Source of the DNA: Paragordius varius
Taxonomy: Eukaryota; Nematomorpha
NCBI GenBank assembly: GCA_964247055.1
Contig: OZ176050.1
Location: forward strand, 12,710,001-12,774,000
Direction: 5' to 3'
DNA: 64,000 nucleotides
The notes under the pieces: model-generated
Databases searched by the model: none
What the model was told of the DNA's origin: nothing
The model's input: the letters and a program-made list of their open reading frames with translations, nothing else
Program-made: the position numbers and the translations under genes
Shown: positions 1 to 13,700 of the stretch, piece after piece
Position numbering within the stretch: position 1 is the stretch's first letter
How the letters are laid out: every line of letters starts with the position of its first letter

Positions 1-171
1 ATTATTGTCAGACCATCGGTTACATTCACCAACTAATCCTTCAGGACTTGATTCTGGTGATGGAATTGATTTATGATATTTTCCAGCTAAACAAATATTT
101 GTTGAATGTGTTGTATAAGCAATATTTAGCAACGATACGAACAAGATTAAAAAGATAGTAAAATTATACAT
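1..171 (-). CDS. Folate-receptor-like secreted protein, first exon (partial)
   Basis: The minus strand reads 57 codons from ATG at 171 to the window edge without a stop. Residues 1-20 are a hydrophobic signal peptide (MYNFTIFLILF...). Residues 27-57 contain Cys27, the string GKYHKSIPSPE and then GECNRWSDN. This is the start of the folate receptor/riboflavin-binding domain, where vertebrate members read C-(M/L)-x-AKHHK-x-x-PGPED followed by QC-x-PW-x-x-NACC. Family members bind folates or related vitamins outside the cell, often through a GPI anchor; the ligand here cannot be told. The gene runs away from, and is head-to-head with, the lectin/EB receptor gene, with 1.5 kb between the two starts. 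Most of the domain lies outside the window, so an inactive copy is not excluded. Confidence 0.75.
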   Translation of the reverse strand, partial: MYNFTIFLILFVSLLNIAYTTHSTNICLAGKYHKSIPSPESSPEGLVGECNRWSDNN

Positions 172-1687
172 GCTTGATAAATGATCTAACGAATGAATGA
201 TGCGTATATAGATTACGCTATCTTTGAGTAAATATAAAAATTTGATCCATTATTTAAATTTAAAAAATGGGTCTTGAAAAATAATCATAGAGGTTTTTAG
301 TTTGAAAATATGTCTATAATATGATTGCAATTATTGTCAATTCCTGATATCATAATACAGTGTGAGTAAATATACATTGCTTACGCCAAATATTGCCATA
401 TAGCATATGCAGGGATAAGCATTTATTTAATATGAGTAAAAAGATAACTCCAATAATACATCCATGTATATGCTATCTGGTAATAGAAACTGAAAACTAA
501 CGATTCTTGTTTATTCACTGTTATGCGATATTTCATTAGCACATTTTCTCTAAATCATGTAGCCCAAAATACACATAACCCTTACTTCTAACACTGAACG
601 GAGGGTATAATGGGGTTTAATATACATCACACATTTATATTGGCATAAGGTGCGGCCGGCAGGATCTAGTACCATGTAATTCTCCGGCAAAAATATTTTC
701 TTGAATACCTGCGCTGCGCTCTAAATAAATAATATTAACATTAAAAGATATTGATTAATTAGAGTATAAAACAATGCATACATAATATATATAAATATAT
801 TTATTAGCATAAAATATATAAGTCGCATCGATGGATCGGCGCGGAGTTAGCAACAGAATGTAGTTAAGGCGTTGGAAAATAGACTATGCATAAAAGTATG
901 GAGTGCGATACGGGAAACTGCATATTTTTTTAATTACTACTGATCTGAAAGGCAAAATTTTATTATCGATTGCCTATTATTCAAAAGTGAAAAGGCTCTA
1001 AAAAACAGCTTTTCCATTTTCGATGCCGTTTAAAAAAAATCACCCCAAAATTTCGATATAATTAATTTAAAATACGTTATTGTTTCTCCTGAATTATTTT
1101 TGCAGTAATTTGGAATTATTTGAATTTAGCAATAATTAAATATGTAACATTAATCTTTGATTACTGTTAATAATATTTGTCGAATGTAAAAATAAAAAAT
1201 TCCTAAATAATAAATAAATTCAATTCTAAGTAAGTAATTATATTATTAATCAATATATTCTAAATTTATCAGTATATTTTTTGTGCAAAAGGTGTATTTT
1301 GAGACAACATTACTTATATCTACATTATTAATTTAATTTTTAAATCCTCAATCACTGTTTACATTAGCCATTTTATTTTCCTTCTAACATAGCGTTACAG
1401 TCTCCAAAGATATATAACATGGCATTTCGAAAATTCAGGCTATTATTACAATTACGACACTCAAGACTGGATCATTCATTGATTTAACAGAATATGCAAT
1501 TAATTGGAAAGTAGAGGTACCTCACAGATTTGGCCATAACATTAAAAGCACAGAGGAGTTTTCGAATAAATTTTTTTATTATGTTTTATTGATATTTACT
1601 CGTAAATTAGAGTTTGGCTATGTCACATATTAGGACATACAATAAATACGTTTTTTATTAAGTTTTTAGTTTCTAGAAACATAAAAC
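172..1687. other. Divergent intergenic region between two secreted-protein genes
   Basis: About 1.5 kb separates the two divergent start codons. It holds one MITE (358-520) and two patches richer in G+C than their surroundings (about 640-720 and 820-930) with no open frame or recognisable element. The rest is AT-rich with no coding signal. Promoters for both genes must lie here, but I see no motif clear enough to call. Confidence 0.5.
358..520. mobile_element. MITE family F copy 1 (CAGTATGAGTAAG type)
   Basis: The left end reads CAGTGTGAGTAAATATAC next to TA and the right end is a degenerate inverse ending ATTCACTG. The arms include ATATAGCATATGC and its inverse around 400-475. The copies at 36782-36970 and 42900-43090 share the arm. 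It is the most decayed of the three at its right end. Confidence 0.6.
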
Positions 1688-1745
1688 ATGCTGTTTGTTT
1701 TATTATTATCATCGCATATTCTGGTAATAGGATCAACTACAAAAA
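1688..1745 (+). CDS. Signal-peptide exon of the lectin/EB receptor
   Basis: ATG at 1688 opens a hydrophobic run MLFVLLLSSHILVIGSTTK, then a phase-1 donor A|gtatat at 1745/1746. The next lectin exon begins with two bases that complete the codon (A+CA, Thr). No other ATG-led signal-like segment with a phase-1 donor was found upstream of 2556. Confidence 0.6.
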
Positions 1746-4700
1746 GTATATATATAAATTATTTATTGATTAATATAATATAATAATTTTGCATATGTGA
1801 TCAGTAAATCGGGTCAAATTACTATTTTAAGATTTTTTTGAATATTTAACAATGATTATGTCAAATTTCATTTTTATCCAGCTCATGATTATAAATTTAA
1901 CAAAATTTGTTGTAACCAAAGACATATAAAATAATAATTTGATTTTTTGGTTTATCATCACACGGGCTTTATAAGAACTATTTAAATATTTCTATTCATC
2001 ATTTTTTAAAAACGATTTTGACTTTTTGGCATATCTGGTATGTTATGTCATTCCACATATTGTTGGACTTCTAATGTCGAAATTTTAGATGTTTAGCTGA
2101 TCAGTTAAACTTTTATCCAATGACTGTGATTCCTTTCAAAAATAAATTAACATATGTTTAATACGTGTAATATAAAATAAATTAGATACCGTTTAATGTA
2201 AAAAATAATTTTTTTAAAACATCATTTATTAAATTATTTTGATTAAATGTATTAAAATCAATTGATTTATTTCGTTTTGGTTAAATGACATTAATTTGTA
2301 ACAAATTGATTTTTTTAAAATATTTTTTTAAATTATTTTCATCAAATATTGTTAATTTTATTTAAATCAATTGATAAATTTCGTTTTGTTTAAATAAGAC
2401 ATAAATTTTTATTAATTCCATAGTCTTAGGAAGAATTGAATTCATAAACTGTGAGCCTTACTTCTTATTTGTTAAACAGTAAAAACTCAATAAAAAATAT
2501 TTTTTACCTCCTTTAATAAAACGGAATTTTAAATATATATATTTTTTCTGCCTAGCATGTACGGACGTTTGCCCAACCGACTTTAATTTAATCCCATTTA
2601 GCGGAAAATGTTTGTCCACAACTAAATCAGTGAAAATGGATTTCAATAGCACTCATAGATCATGTCAAAAGTTAAATAAAGACAGTTACTTGGCAACTCC
2701 TCAATCATTTCAAGATATAGTATAGAATTTTTTTATCAATTATTTTTAACAAATTAAGTAATGTAATGTATGATATGGAAAATGCGTTCAAACCAGTTCA
2801 TATTATTGGATTTTTTAAAATTTCTATATTTACAGTCATGTATCCTTTGTTTTATCAAAAAATTTTCGTTAAATGGATAAAAATATTTGGTAAAGAATGG
2901 AAAAAACAAGAGCTTTCTGGTATTAACAATATCATATTCATCAAAAAAAGTATAAGAATTACCATAGAGTTATTTATTCTTTACCAAATTATACCCATTT
3001 AACGGAAAAAAAACGTATAACTTTTTTACTCCTTGATCAATTTAAACATCATGTAACGTATATGATTAATTTTTTTATGTGTCAAGGATTCCATGCGCCA
3101 ATTATTGTTGGTCAACAATGAACGTATTTGGATAGGTATAACAGATTCAGATGAATTGGGAACTTTTAAAACTTTATCCGGTGATAAAATATTTGCCTCT
3201 TGTCAAGCCCAATGTAATACACCCTCTGATATGCCCCAACTGGCCGATTACTTGTATGAAAATAGAGTAGTAAAAAGGATGAAAAATTATATAGATAAAG
3301 ACAGATTTTTTTACCAAAAATAATTAACTATATTTAACTCATTATTTTAATGTTGCGAAAAAAAGTAAAGATGATAATTGTTTAAAACAGTCAATTATGT
3401 AATAATATTTGGGATTACCATATCAAGGGAAAAAGTATGGTTGTCTTATTTTAAATATTTGTCTATTAGTTTTTTTATTATCTGTATAATTTCGATTATT
3501 ACTGTAAATATTTTTATTAAGTAATAGTCAAAATTTAATTAATCGAAAAATGTTATTAACTTAGAAAATGGGAATTAGAAGAACCCAAAAATCTAAAAAA
3601 GCACCCAAACTGCTTACTTCTCAATAAAGAGGGACACTTGGCTACGAATGAATGTACAAAAGATAATTTTGGTTTATGTATGATGCATTCCTTCGATGAT
3701 TGTGGTATATCTTTGATATTTGAAATCCAAAATCAATTTTTTTACCGAATAATGCAAAACCGCATCAAAAGAAATTGTAATAAAAATAATATTTGCCCCA
3801 GTTGAAAAATCAAAATGTTGTTATATGAAGACAAATAAATTTTTAAAAAGACAACCATACCTTTTAAACCTTAATTTTTCCTATAAAACTCACTTAAAAT
3901 TGTAAATTACAATTCATTGTTTTACCAATATACAGCTTTATTTTTTACTTTGCTATATAAAACAATGAGTTATATTTATAACACAAAATTTGGTTTCTTA
4001 TAGTCTCGGTTGCTAATTAGGATATACTAATATATCCATCCTGCAACTGTGTAGACTAACTATGCATACTCCTTCCTGATTTATAATCACGTAAAAAGTC
4101 CAGCAATCTTTAAAAAATATATGTCCTTATGTTTTTGCATTTTAATTACATAATTTCATTTTAACTGTAAATCGGAAACATGTAATTTATTTAACCTTTA
4201 AAAAAACATAATTTTTATATTTTGTCATTCAAAATGTTTTTCGAAAAATAGATTATTGCTCCATTACTTGTCCATTCGAGGGTAGGCGTTTTCGACACAA
4301 TCGACAAATTTGTCTCATGTCAGAAATGAGTTGGATCGAAAAGGGTGGACACGCTGCCAAAATCTGCAAACAAAATAAATTAACCCTGTGGGCCCCATCC
4401 AACAATCAAGAAGTGGTAATATTCCATTTACAAATCAAATCACCCTTGAACAATTCAAATTCACCCTCAAATAATTTATATGATTTATAAAATTAAAAAT
4501 TACCTATATTTTTATATATTTTTAAAAAATAAAATATTATTTTATATTAGTAATGAGTTATATTAGTTTAAAAACACATAATTTATTATTAGGGTGATTT
4601 GAATTGTTGGAGGGTGAATTTGAATTGTTCAAGGGTGAATTTGAACTGTAAATGATATATATCCATGGCCATAATATTTTAATATAATTAAAACCTTTAT

Positions 4701-7700
4701 TGTCAAGGTCACAAAAAATGACCTAATTATACGGTTTATCATGCTTCGATGATTAATCTTTATTAGTCCACAGTAGTCCCAACCGACGCTTGATAATAAT
4801 AGCTTTTAGTAAGGAGTTTGCTATGGTTTTAAAATTAAATAATACCTATTCTATGTCTGTAAATTACCTATAAAATAGATATTATTTATTTGAAAACAGT
4901 TTTAGAGGAGATACCATCACCCGTAAGCGTGCTTAATTTGCAATGCTTTTTGGCAGATAAATCTAATACGCAGTCCATATGCTGTAATCGAAACTCTAAT
5001 TTTAAAAACTAGATTTCTTGATTATTTTCAATAGACAATAAAAAAAAGATTAGCCTATTTAGTCAATACCCGTTTTTGGTTTTATTAACTGTGTTACAAT
5101 TATATGAAACAGCATATATATTAAGTATAAATAAAGTTGTGAATGAATTTAAGCCATAAAACTTTAATTTAGTCCATAAATAATATTTTCCATTTTTACA
5201 TTTTGAAGCTGGATTGGGGAAATAGCATAGCTTATACAGCAAAAACCGAAAAATATTGGAGGATTGGTATATATCGGCGCAAAAATAAATATCTCCTTGA
5301 AAATGGTCTAGAAGCTACCTTGGATTACAGGTTTTTAGTAATTTTAAAATTATAATTTAATCTTAATAATAGTCATTTTTAAATAGTCGGTTAAATTGAT
5401 TAATTGAATAACATATGCATTTATTATTACATTGAGACACTTATTTATTTGGAATTAAGATACTAATTTATAAAATTGTATGATTTTCCCGTGAAACTTA
5501 ACAAATTTTTTGCAAAAGTTTATAGCTATAGATAAATATGTTTTTTGAATTCTATATAAATTAAAAAAATCCCAATGATATATGACAATTAAATTTAATC
5601 AATCAATTTTTATGGATATTCATATATAGTCATACATATTTAGAGATCGAAAGGTAGAATATGTTGGAGATGGTGAATGCTTGTACATTTATGTAAGTGG
5701 CAAAAAAACTTATGTCATGCAACAATCCTGTTCAGAAAAGCATCAACTTATTTGTGCCAAATACTGTAATCTCTTTTAAAATATTATCATTTCAAATATT
5801 TTGTTTTGATAAGAGCAATATTTTTTTATCTTAAAATAACTACAGTTAAAATTTAAATTATATAGACAAAAGCTAAAAGACAAATTCTTTAAACGACAAC
5901 CCACCATACTTTGTTATACAACCTTGATATTTGCTCTATAAACTATTTAATTATAATTTTAAATTTTATAATTTTGAATTTTGAGTTTCACAATTTACAT
6001 CGCTATTCCATATTTCGCAATCCTAATGATGAGTTATATTTAAAAAATTTAGGCATTTGTAAAAATGATTTGTCTTTTTTACGTTGGGTCTGTATAATCT
6101 TGTTAATTTTTACAGTGTAATGCATAATTAACAAATTAGCTTAAAAAACTCACATATAGCTTATGTTAAATAGATCAATTTTATGGAGAACCGTGTACAA
6201 GTAGTGATTGTTGGGCTGAAGGAAATCTAACATGCTCAAACTATGTGTGTCGTTGTCTCCCAGGCTACACTTTGGGTGCTAATATTTGTCGCCATAAGAA
6301 ACAACGTTCCTGCACTAAAAGTTTAAATCAAATGTTTGCTATTATAATGTTTTCCGGCTAAACATTTTTTGTATAAATTATATATTGGTGAAAAAACTTT
6401 ATGAGACACAGTTTGATCTTGCAAATTTGATTTTGATAGCTTTGCATAATATTACATATAACGATATAATGATTATTTTAATCGTATTGCCAATTGTTAT
6501 ATACAATCTCAATAAACATAATTTGAAACAGTAGTCATAACCGATTCAAGTGGAGTTATATTAAGTGCTAAGGTTAAAATTTTACACTATCTGCTGATTT
6601 AAAAAGAATTATAACAAAATATTAATCGAATTGGAAATACCTTTGTTATACATAAATATTTGGAACTTCATATCTGATGCATGTCTTTTTTCTTTAATAT
6701 TTTAAAATTTCGGCCTAACTTTTTTAAATACCCATTTTGTTTATCTGGACAGAGGTAAGGGCAGAGTTGTTAGGATCATCGATTTTTTCTTGTGTATAAG
6801 AAAATTTGAAACCCTTAACTGCCCAATATATATATATATCATCACTCTCAGTGCCGGGCTAACAAGTTTTTAGCCTTCATGGCCCTTAATATAATTAAGC
6901 CCTTGATTTCTAGAATGAAAATAAAAAGAACCATAAAATTTAAATTTTTTCAATAGTCAAATATGGGAACCAAACATGCCAATACAATGAATGTGACGAT
7001 GGTATGATTTGTAACAAAACGCTACATAATCAATTTGGTGTTTGTGAATGTTTACCAGATTACTTTAGATCTGAGACAACCATTACACAAGGATATTTGT
7101 GCCTTGCAGGTATAATGTATTGTTAAATACAGTATTTGCTATTAACAGGGAATATTTATTAAGATTATCGAACTGCTTTGAATTAGGAAAAGTTAATTTG
7201 TGAAATTTTAACAACTGTGAAAACGATTTCAGTTTTTGGAGATAAAAGAATATAAGATTTATACAGACGCTAAATCGACGTAAATACATGGTTAAACTTG
7301 AATGCTTGCATTAGAAAAACGGCTTTTTAAAGAATTTAATTAGGCGAAACAGAAAAGATTGACACAGCGATATTTAACTATTGACATATTTTTAAAGAGA
7401 GCGTATATTTTCGATTTCTCATTTATTTAATTCAGTGATATACGGTAAAAGTTTAGATTATAGGGACTAAACGTTAAGATGTATAAAAAATATATCTAAA
7501 AAACAACCATTTAAATCTTGCATTGTTTTAAACTGTAAAGTATAACATAGACATGTAAATTGGTAACACAGTGAATCTTTGATTTTGCATTTTGTAATTG
7601 AATGTTTTTCATAGCATAAATCAAGGGTTAAAAAAGTATGGTTGTCTTTTTAAATAAATTGTCTCGTATAATTTTAATTTTTACTATATTTATTATTATA

Positions 7701-10700
7701 TTGAAGGCGTAAGGATTGGAAATAAATGTAAATTGGATAAGCAGTGTATGATATACGATCCAAATACGTATTGTACGGAAATCGGTTTGATCAAAACTTG
7801 CAAATGTCGCCCAAACACTTTTTATACCGGGACAGTATGTTTACAAAGTATTTGCTATACAAAATACAATAAAGAGAGCTATATATTATCTATAGGTCAT
7901 TTCAGCATTTTATATGACTATACATCTCTGTTATCATGCCGTTGTATTACAGTGGATTAAATAAAAGAATATTGTAATAAAGAAATTAATATTAGGAGTA
8001 AAAAATGAATATTAGTGAAAATAAAGAAGAAACAAAGGGCCATGGTGCACGAGTAAGCATTACCATGCCCATTAAATAATTATTTTTTATTATGTACTAA
8101 TGAAGGGAAATAATATTACGTAGTAGTATGGTATTACATACTCAATGAATGCCCTTCCTTTTCTTTTTTAATTTCACTAATTTTCATTTTTTTACTTCTA
8201 ATATTAATTTCATTATTACAAATATTCTTTTAATTAATCCACTGTAATTAAATTTTTAAAATTATATGGAGAAGAAATACACATTGTTAAATTAAATGTG
8301 TAGTTAAAAATCTCATACATACCAGCAGACATGTGAAATAAAACTTCTCTAGCCATTTAAAATACTGAAATAGCCTATAATAGCCCTCGTTCCTGTATTT
8401 TAATTATTTCTTAGAAATTATTTTTTCTCGATTATTTGTCGAATGAGTGTTCCATAGGTGTTATATACAATATTTATGGGAAATTATATTTTTTTTTATA
8501 AAAATTGAATTTGTAACCTTATACCATCGGGTTTAAAATTAATTAAAACGACATAAATTGTAATCGACAACGGCAATGGGAATCTATTTGATATATTTTA
8601 TCCTAGTTAGATAAATTAACCGACCCTCCTTTCCCTATTAGTATTTTTATTTATCTAATAAGCACACGAGTAATCATTTATATAAATTCAATTTATTATA
8701 TCTCCGTATAAACACTTAAAATTTAAACATATAATTCCGATAAATTTTATGCTAGATTTGGTGTAACACCAATTTTAAAATTTGGACTTTAAATTATTTT
8801 TTAATATTAATCAGAAAAAGTTTATAGTGAACAATGTGAAACAACAGACCAATGCTCTGGAATTAATATGGTTTGCGATTCAATATGCAAGTGTGCCCAA
8901 GCCGCTTTTTACAATGGCAGAGAATGCATAAAATGTAGTTTAAAATTATATAAATTATTAGAGATCAAAAATGATCATTTATTTAAATTTTACGGACAAT
9001 CTTTATTTAAGATTAGTGTAAACTTATTAATTTTGTTCATAAACACTTTGATGATGTTAGATTAGCTATGAAAACCTGTAAAAATAAACTATTTTTTATA
9101 TAGATTAACCATTTCTTCCAATTATTAAAATGGTCATTTTTTACAGGCACATTTTTTCATACAAAATCATAAAAAACTTACAAAAAAATTGGAATTATAC
9201 GGACAAAACGTAAAAATGTAAATACAAATATTTTTTTCAAAAAGACAACTATACTTTTTCAAATTGTGATTTTTTTAATTTACATCATCGTTTATATTTG
9301 CAAATCAATTATATATTTTACAGTGGTAATTTTATATTTTCTTATAAGAATAATTTAGGTTTAAAAAGTATGTTTTGTCTTTTAGAAAAAAATATTTGTC
9401 TACATTTTATATCCGTATAATTTCTTCAATTTTTACTGTATATTTATTGCTTTGTTGCATTAGTTAAAATGTATGGCGAGTCATGTGTTTCGGATTCAGA
9501 ATGCCATAACATATCTAATTTGAGGTGTGTTACCAAGGTGGCATTTTCTAGCAGCTCATATGTCTTGTCACGTCCATACTTTTCCTCTTTATTTAATCAT
9601 AATCATCACATGCAAAATAAATTGATTTTTGTCACCTCTTACCTAAGGGGTAATCCTGTCCAATTATATCCCCCGATAAATCCACCCCAAAAACTAGATG
9701 TTTATGAAATAAGGAGACTTGACGAAAAAACCGCAAATTACAAAAGACTTAATCAATCACGCCATAGCAATACATTTTTTCAACAATTAGATCCGGACGA
9801 GGATCTAGGGAAAGTGTGTGGTTGTCAATTGCCTATGATAATAAGAAAGGGTTCATGCGTTTACGGTAATAATTTATATTTATTTATATGATGTGAGTTT
9901 TAAAGGAAATTTTGGTTAGATGAATTTGTGTTAAAGTCTAAAATTTTGACTATATGGGCCATCCATTTATAATAGGGGCAAAATATGTGTTAATTAGGAT
10001 GAGAGGATACCACTGAACATTTTAAATGCACTTATAAACACTCACATTCACCCTAAAAATAAAATGTGTGATTTGGGGCTAATCTAACTCATTATTAATA
10101 TGAAATATTTCTTTCTGGCCTAGTTTTTTATTTTTTTAACCAAGTTTTTTTAAAAATATCAAAAAATATAGGTAACTTTAGTCCAAAAACACAATTTATT
10201 TTAGGGTAAATTTGAAATGTTTAAGGGTGAATTTGAGATGTTCAAGAGTGATTTTAAAATGTTTAAGGGTATTGAGGTGAAATCGGTGTATTAATTGATA
10301 ATTTTGTGCAAACATATATATAACAGATGTGAAAACAGCAATTATTGTTAGTTTTTATTGTTTTCTCATGAAATGTAAACAATTATGACATAGGAAGTAG
10401 GACCCTATTTTAAATAAAGTGCTTTAAATTAAAAAAACCTAATTACAGAAGAGTCTTCTATATCTCAATTCATTCGTTATAATTTATTAGCATCTCTTGG
10501 AAAAAGATGTGAAACAAATAGTGAATGCACAGTCCTGAGCCCACATGCGGAATGCCATAGTATTAGCAAAATGTGTGCTTGCCTGGAAGGTTACATTCTA
10601 ATTACTGAGCCGAATGTAGGATGCACAAAGGGTATATAAATTGTTAATCGATTTTTAATGTGTTGAGTGATTTCAAATGTCATTTAATATTTAATAATAT

Positions 10701-13700
10701 TAATTTAAAAACCAATCCAAATTGAATTCCAAAGTTTGTGGTTTTACAAAAATAATTATTGCTTGAATAGGTTCTTTACATGCCTCCAAATGCGAGGCCC
10801 ATGAAGATTGCAATTTTTCGAATTCGCAATGTCTAAACAATACGTGCCACTGTCACCCCGCCTACAATTATATCAATCAAAGTTGTACATTAAGTTAGTA
10901 AATTTTTCTATTTTGATTTTTAATTTTAAGGATTATAATGTGTGTAGTATGATGAAGGTAGATGTAAATTATTTTGAATAAATGATTTTATTTACACTTT
11001 GCTGTTTAAAAAATTTATCTTTACGGAATGAAATACGGTGTATTCCCTGTCGTCCGCTCACATGGTCATCTTTAATCCTTATGAAATATATTGTATAATT
11101 CCCTTAAACATTACCATTGTGTTCGTTTTTTATAAATACATGGTGTAATTGAAATTCACCCTTCAACAATTCAAATTTACCCTAAAAATAAATTATGTGT
11201 CGGGCTAATATCATTATAAAATATATTTACGAATATTTTATTATTTTTTCAGCATTATATTAATTTTAAACAAAATTTTCATATTATAAAAATATTAAAA
11301 AATAAAGATATTTTTTAATATAAAAAAAACGGGTGAATTAGAATTGTTTAAGGGTGAATTTAAACTGTAATTGGTATAGAAGATTGAATGCAATAATAGT
11401 TGAAGTTAATGTAAATCAAGAGTCTCTTTTTCCTTTTTTTCGTAAAGGGTGAGGATTTAAATTATTGTATCAGGACTAGTGAGCACTTACTGCCTGCCTA
11501 GAGCTGACATAAACGATGTAAAAACTCGGTATTTTTGGAATTCTAACTCTAATAAAACGTACACACACACTCAATGTTAGACCCCGGTCACAACCTATTA
11601 ATTTTATAATTATTAATAAATTTTAATCAAGATAATATTCTCTCATTTATTTCAGGGATGTCAAACACCCTTTTTCGGTACGCTGCTCTAAAAAATGCAA
11701 AATAATAAAATTCAATCAAAAATTTACCATTATTTAAAACAGGGGTGTTCAAAACAAATGGCTTCGAGGCCCGCATTCGCAAAATATATCGGAATTTGCA
11801 AATTTTGTATTCGATTTTAAACATAAGACTCTAATAAAAACTATATTTATTTTAACAATTTTCGCTATTTCAATGCCAAAATTTGGAGAGTCTTATTCAG
11901 AAAATTTATTTAAGCAAAACATTTTTACCAAGATATTGTAAAATTTTGCATATGAAATTTCTCTCGGGGGCTGCAAAAATATTTTGAGGAGCCGGTGGGC
12001 CGCGTGTTAGCATGTCATCTGAAATTGGCCTTAAATAAATAAATGAAAAAAAAACAAAGATTATTATCACAACAGCCGCGAAGATATTTGTGTTGGACAT
12101 CCCTGGTTTATATCAAACTCTTTTAGTTTTAGCTCTTTGTTAGATAAATTGTCGTTTTATTACAAAGTTAGCTATTTATTTTTGTAATTTACATTTGAAT
12201 CTAAAGGAACATCCTTTGATGAACCCTGCGAACATGATTGGCAATGCCAATTTATGTCAAAGGAAACAACATGCTTCCGGAATCGTTGTCAATGTCGGCC
12301 TGGATATCATTATGATAATAGATATAAAGATTGCCTTAAGGGTTAAAATATTGATACCTATGTATATATAATACCTAATACGAATTAAATTGTATGAAAA
12401 TGCACCAGATGAATTGATATATATAAAGATAATTTGATAAAACGTAAAAATATAAAGACAACTTTTTTTTCAAAAGACTGCTGTACTGTATTAACTTGTT
12501 TTTTTTTATAAATAACTCATTGTTTTTACTTGCCATATATGAAATAGACATGTGTATTGGTAACACAATCAATTTTATATTTTACAGTAGTGAGTAAATA
12601 ATTAAGAAAAAAAGTTTATAAATAGGGTTGTCTTTTTAAAAAAATATATCTTTATTTTACGTTTTGTCCCTATAATTTCATTTTAGTGTAGCAGTAACAA
12701 TTGAAATTGTACGGACAGAAGGTAAAAATAATACTTTTTTAAACCTTAATTTTCCTATATAAAATGTTTAATCCCAATTTGAAATACATAATTGATTATT
12801 GTTTTACCATTTTACGTGTTTATTCCATACTTTGCAATTTAAAACATTAAGTTATAAAAATTTAAAAAGTACAGCCCCGTCTTTTAAAAAAATAATTTTC
12901 TTTATATTTTAGTATTTTGTCCGTACAATATAAATTTTTACTGTATTTGAATAAAATATTCGTATATTAAATAGGGCCTCTCATTTTTTTCTTTTGCAAG
13001 ATATGGACTGATATAATTTATAGATCGTACATTTGGTCATTACTGTGATAATAAAAAGCAATGCGAAGGCGAGAATATGACTTGTTTATACGCACTCTGC
13101 AATTGTACGCTTGGGACGTTTGTTCAAGACACAAAATGTGTGCCAGGTATGTTTTAGCAGACATTGTTGCCAGCTTTATTTGAAAAAATAATCAAACTGG
13201 AACTGCTTTTGTGTTTTTAACTTAAAAAACGGATTTTCCATAGAACCGGGAATTCATATGGCTTAAGAAAAATATGAATTTTATAAGAAGAAAATATTTT
13301 TAAATAAAATGTTGAATATTATATTTTAATAGATTATTATTCTTAGGGTAACGTAATAAGGCCCATGACATTTTTCTTCTCTATTTATATTTTATTGGTT
13401 ATTCAGAATGTATAAAGCTATTTATTAACTAAATTAACCTGAAATTTAAGCTATAAAAAAATAATTGGCCTGGAAACGAAATAAAGCAAAAAATGACTTG
13501 AAAACATGAAAAACGGATGTTCCGCTATTGAAGACCAAAGGGTTCATTTTAAATTGCAAATTTAATTACAAATCCTTTCTTAGCTTTATAAGACTAATTT
13601 AGAGTGTGCATTTTAATGGTTGGTTATTACACACCATTATAGTTGGTCAATTTGCAATACACTAGTGTATGAGTAAAATAAAAAATACTTTTCTTACATT

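Noticed and set aside
2766-3002. 78-codon reading frame
   Set aside because: It runs through MITE family E and an intron of the receptor gene.
4915-5010. Possible exon reading EIPSPVSVLNLQC between lectin parts
   Set aside because: It has splice-like ends, but joining it to the lectin exons breaks frame or gives a stop, while 4252-4415 to 5173-5330 joins directly in phase 0 and completes the domain.
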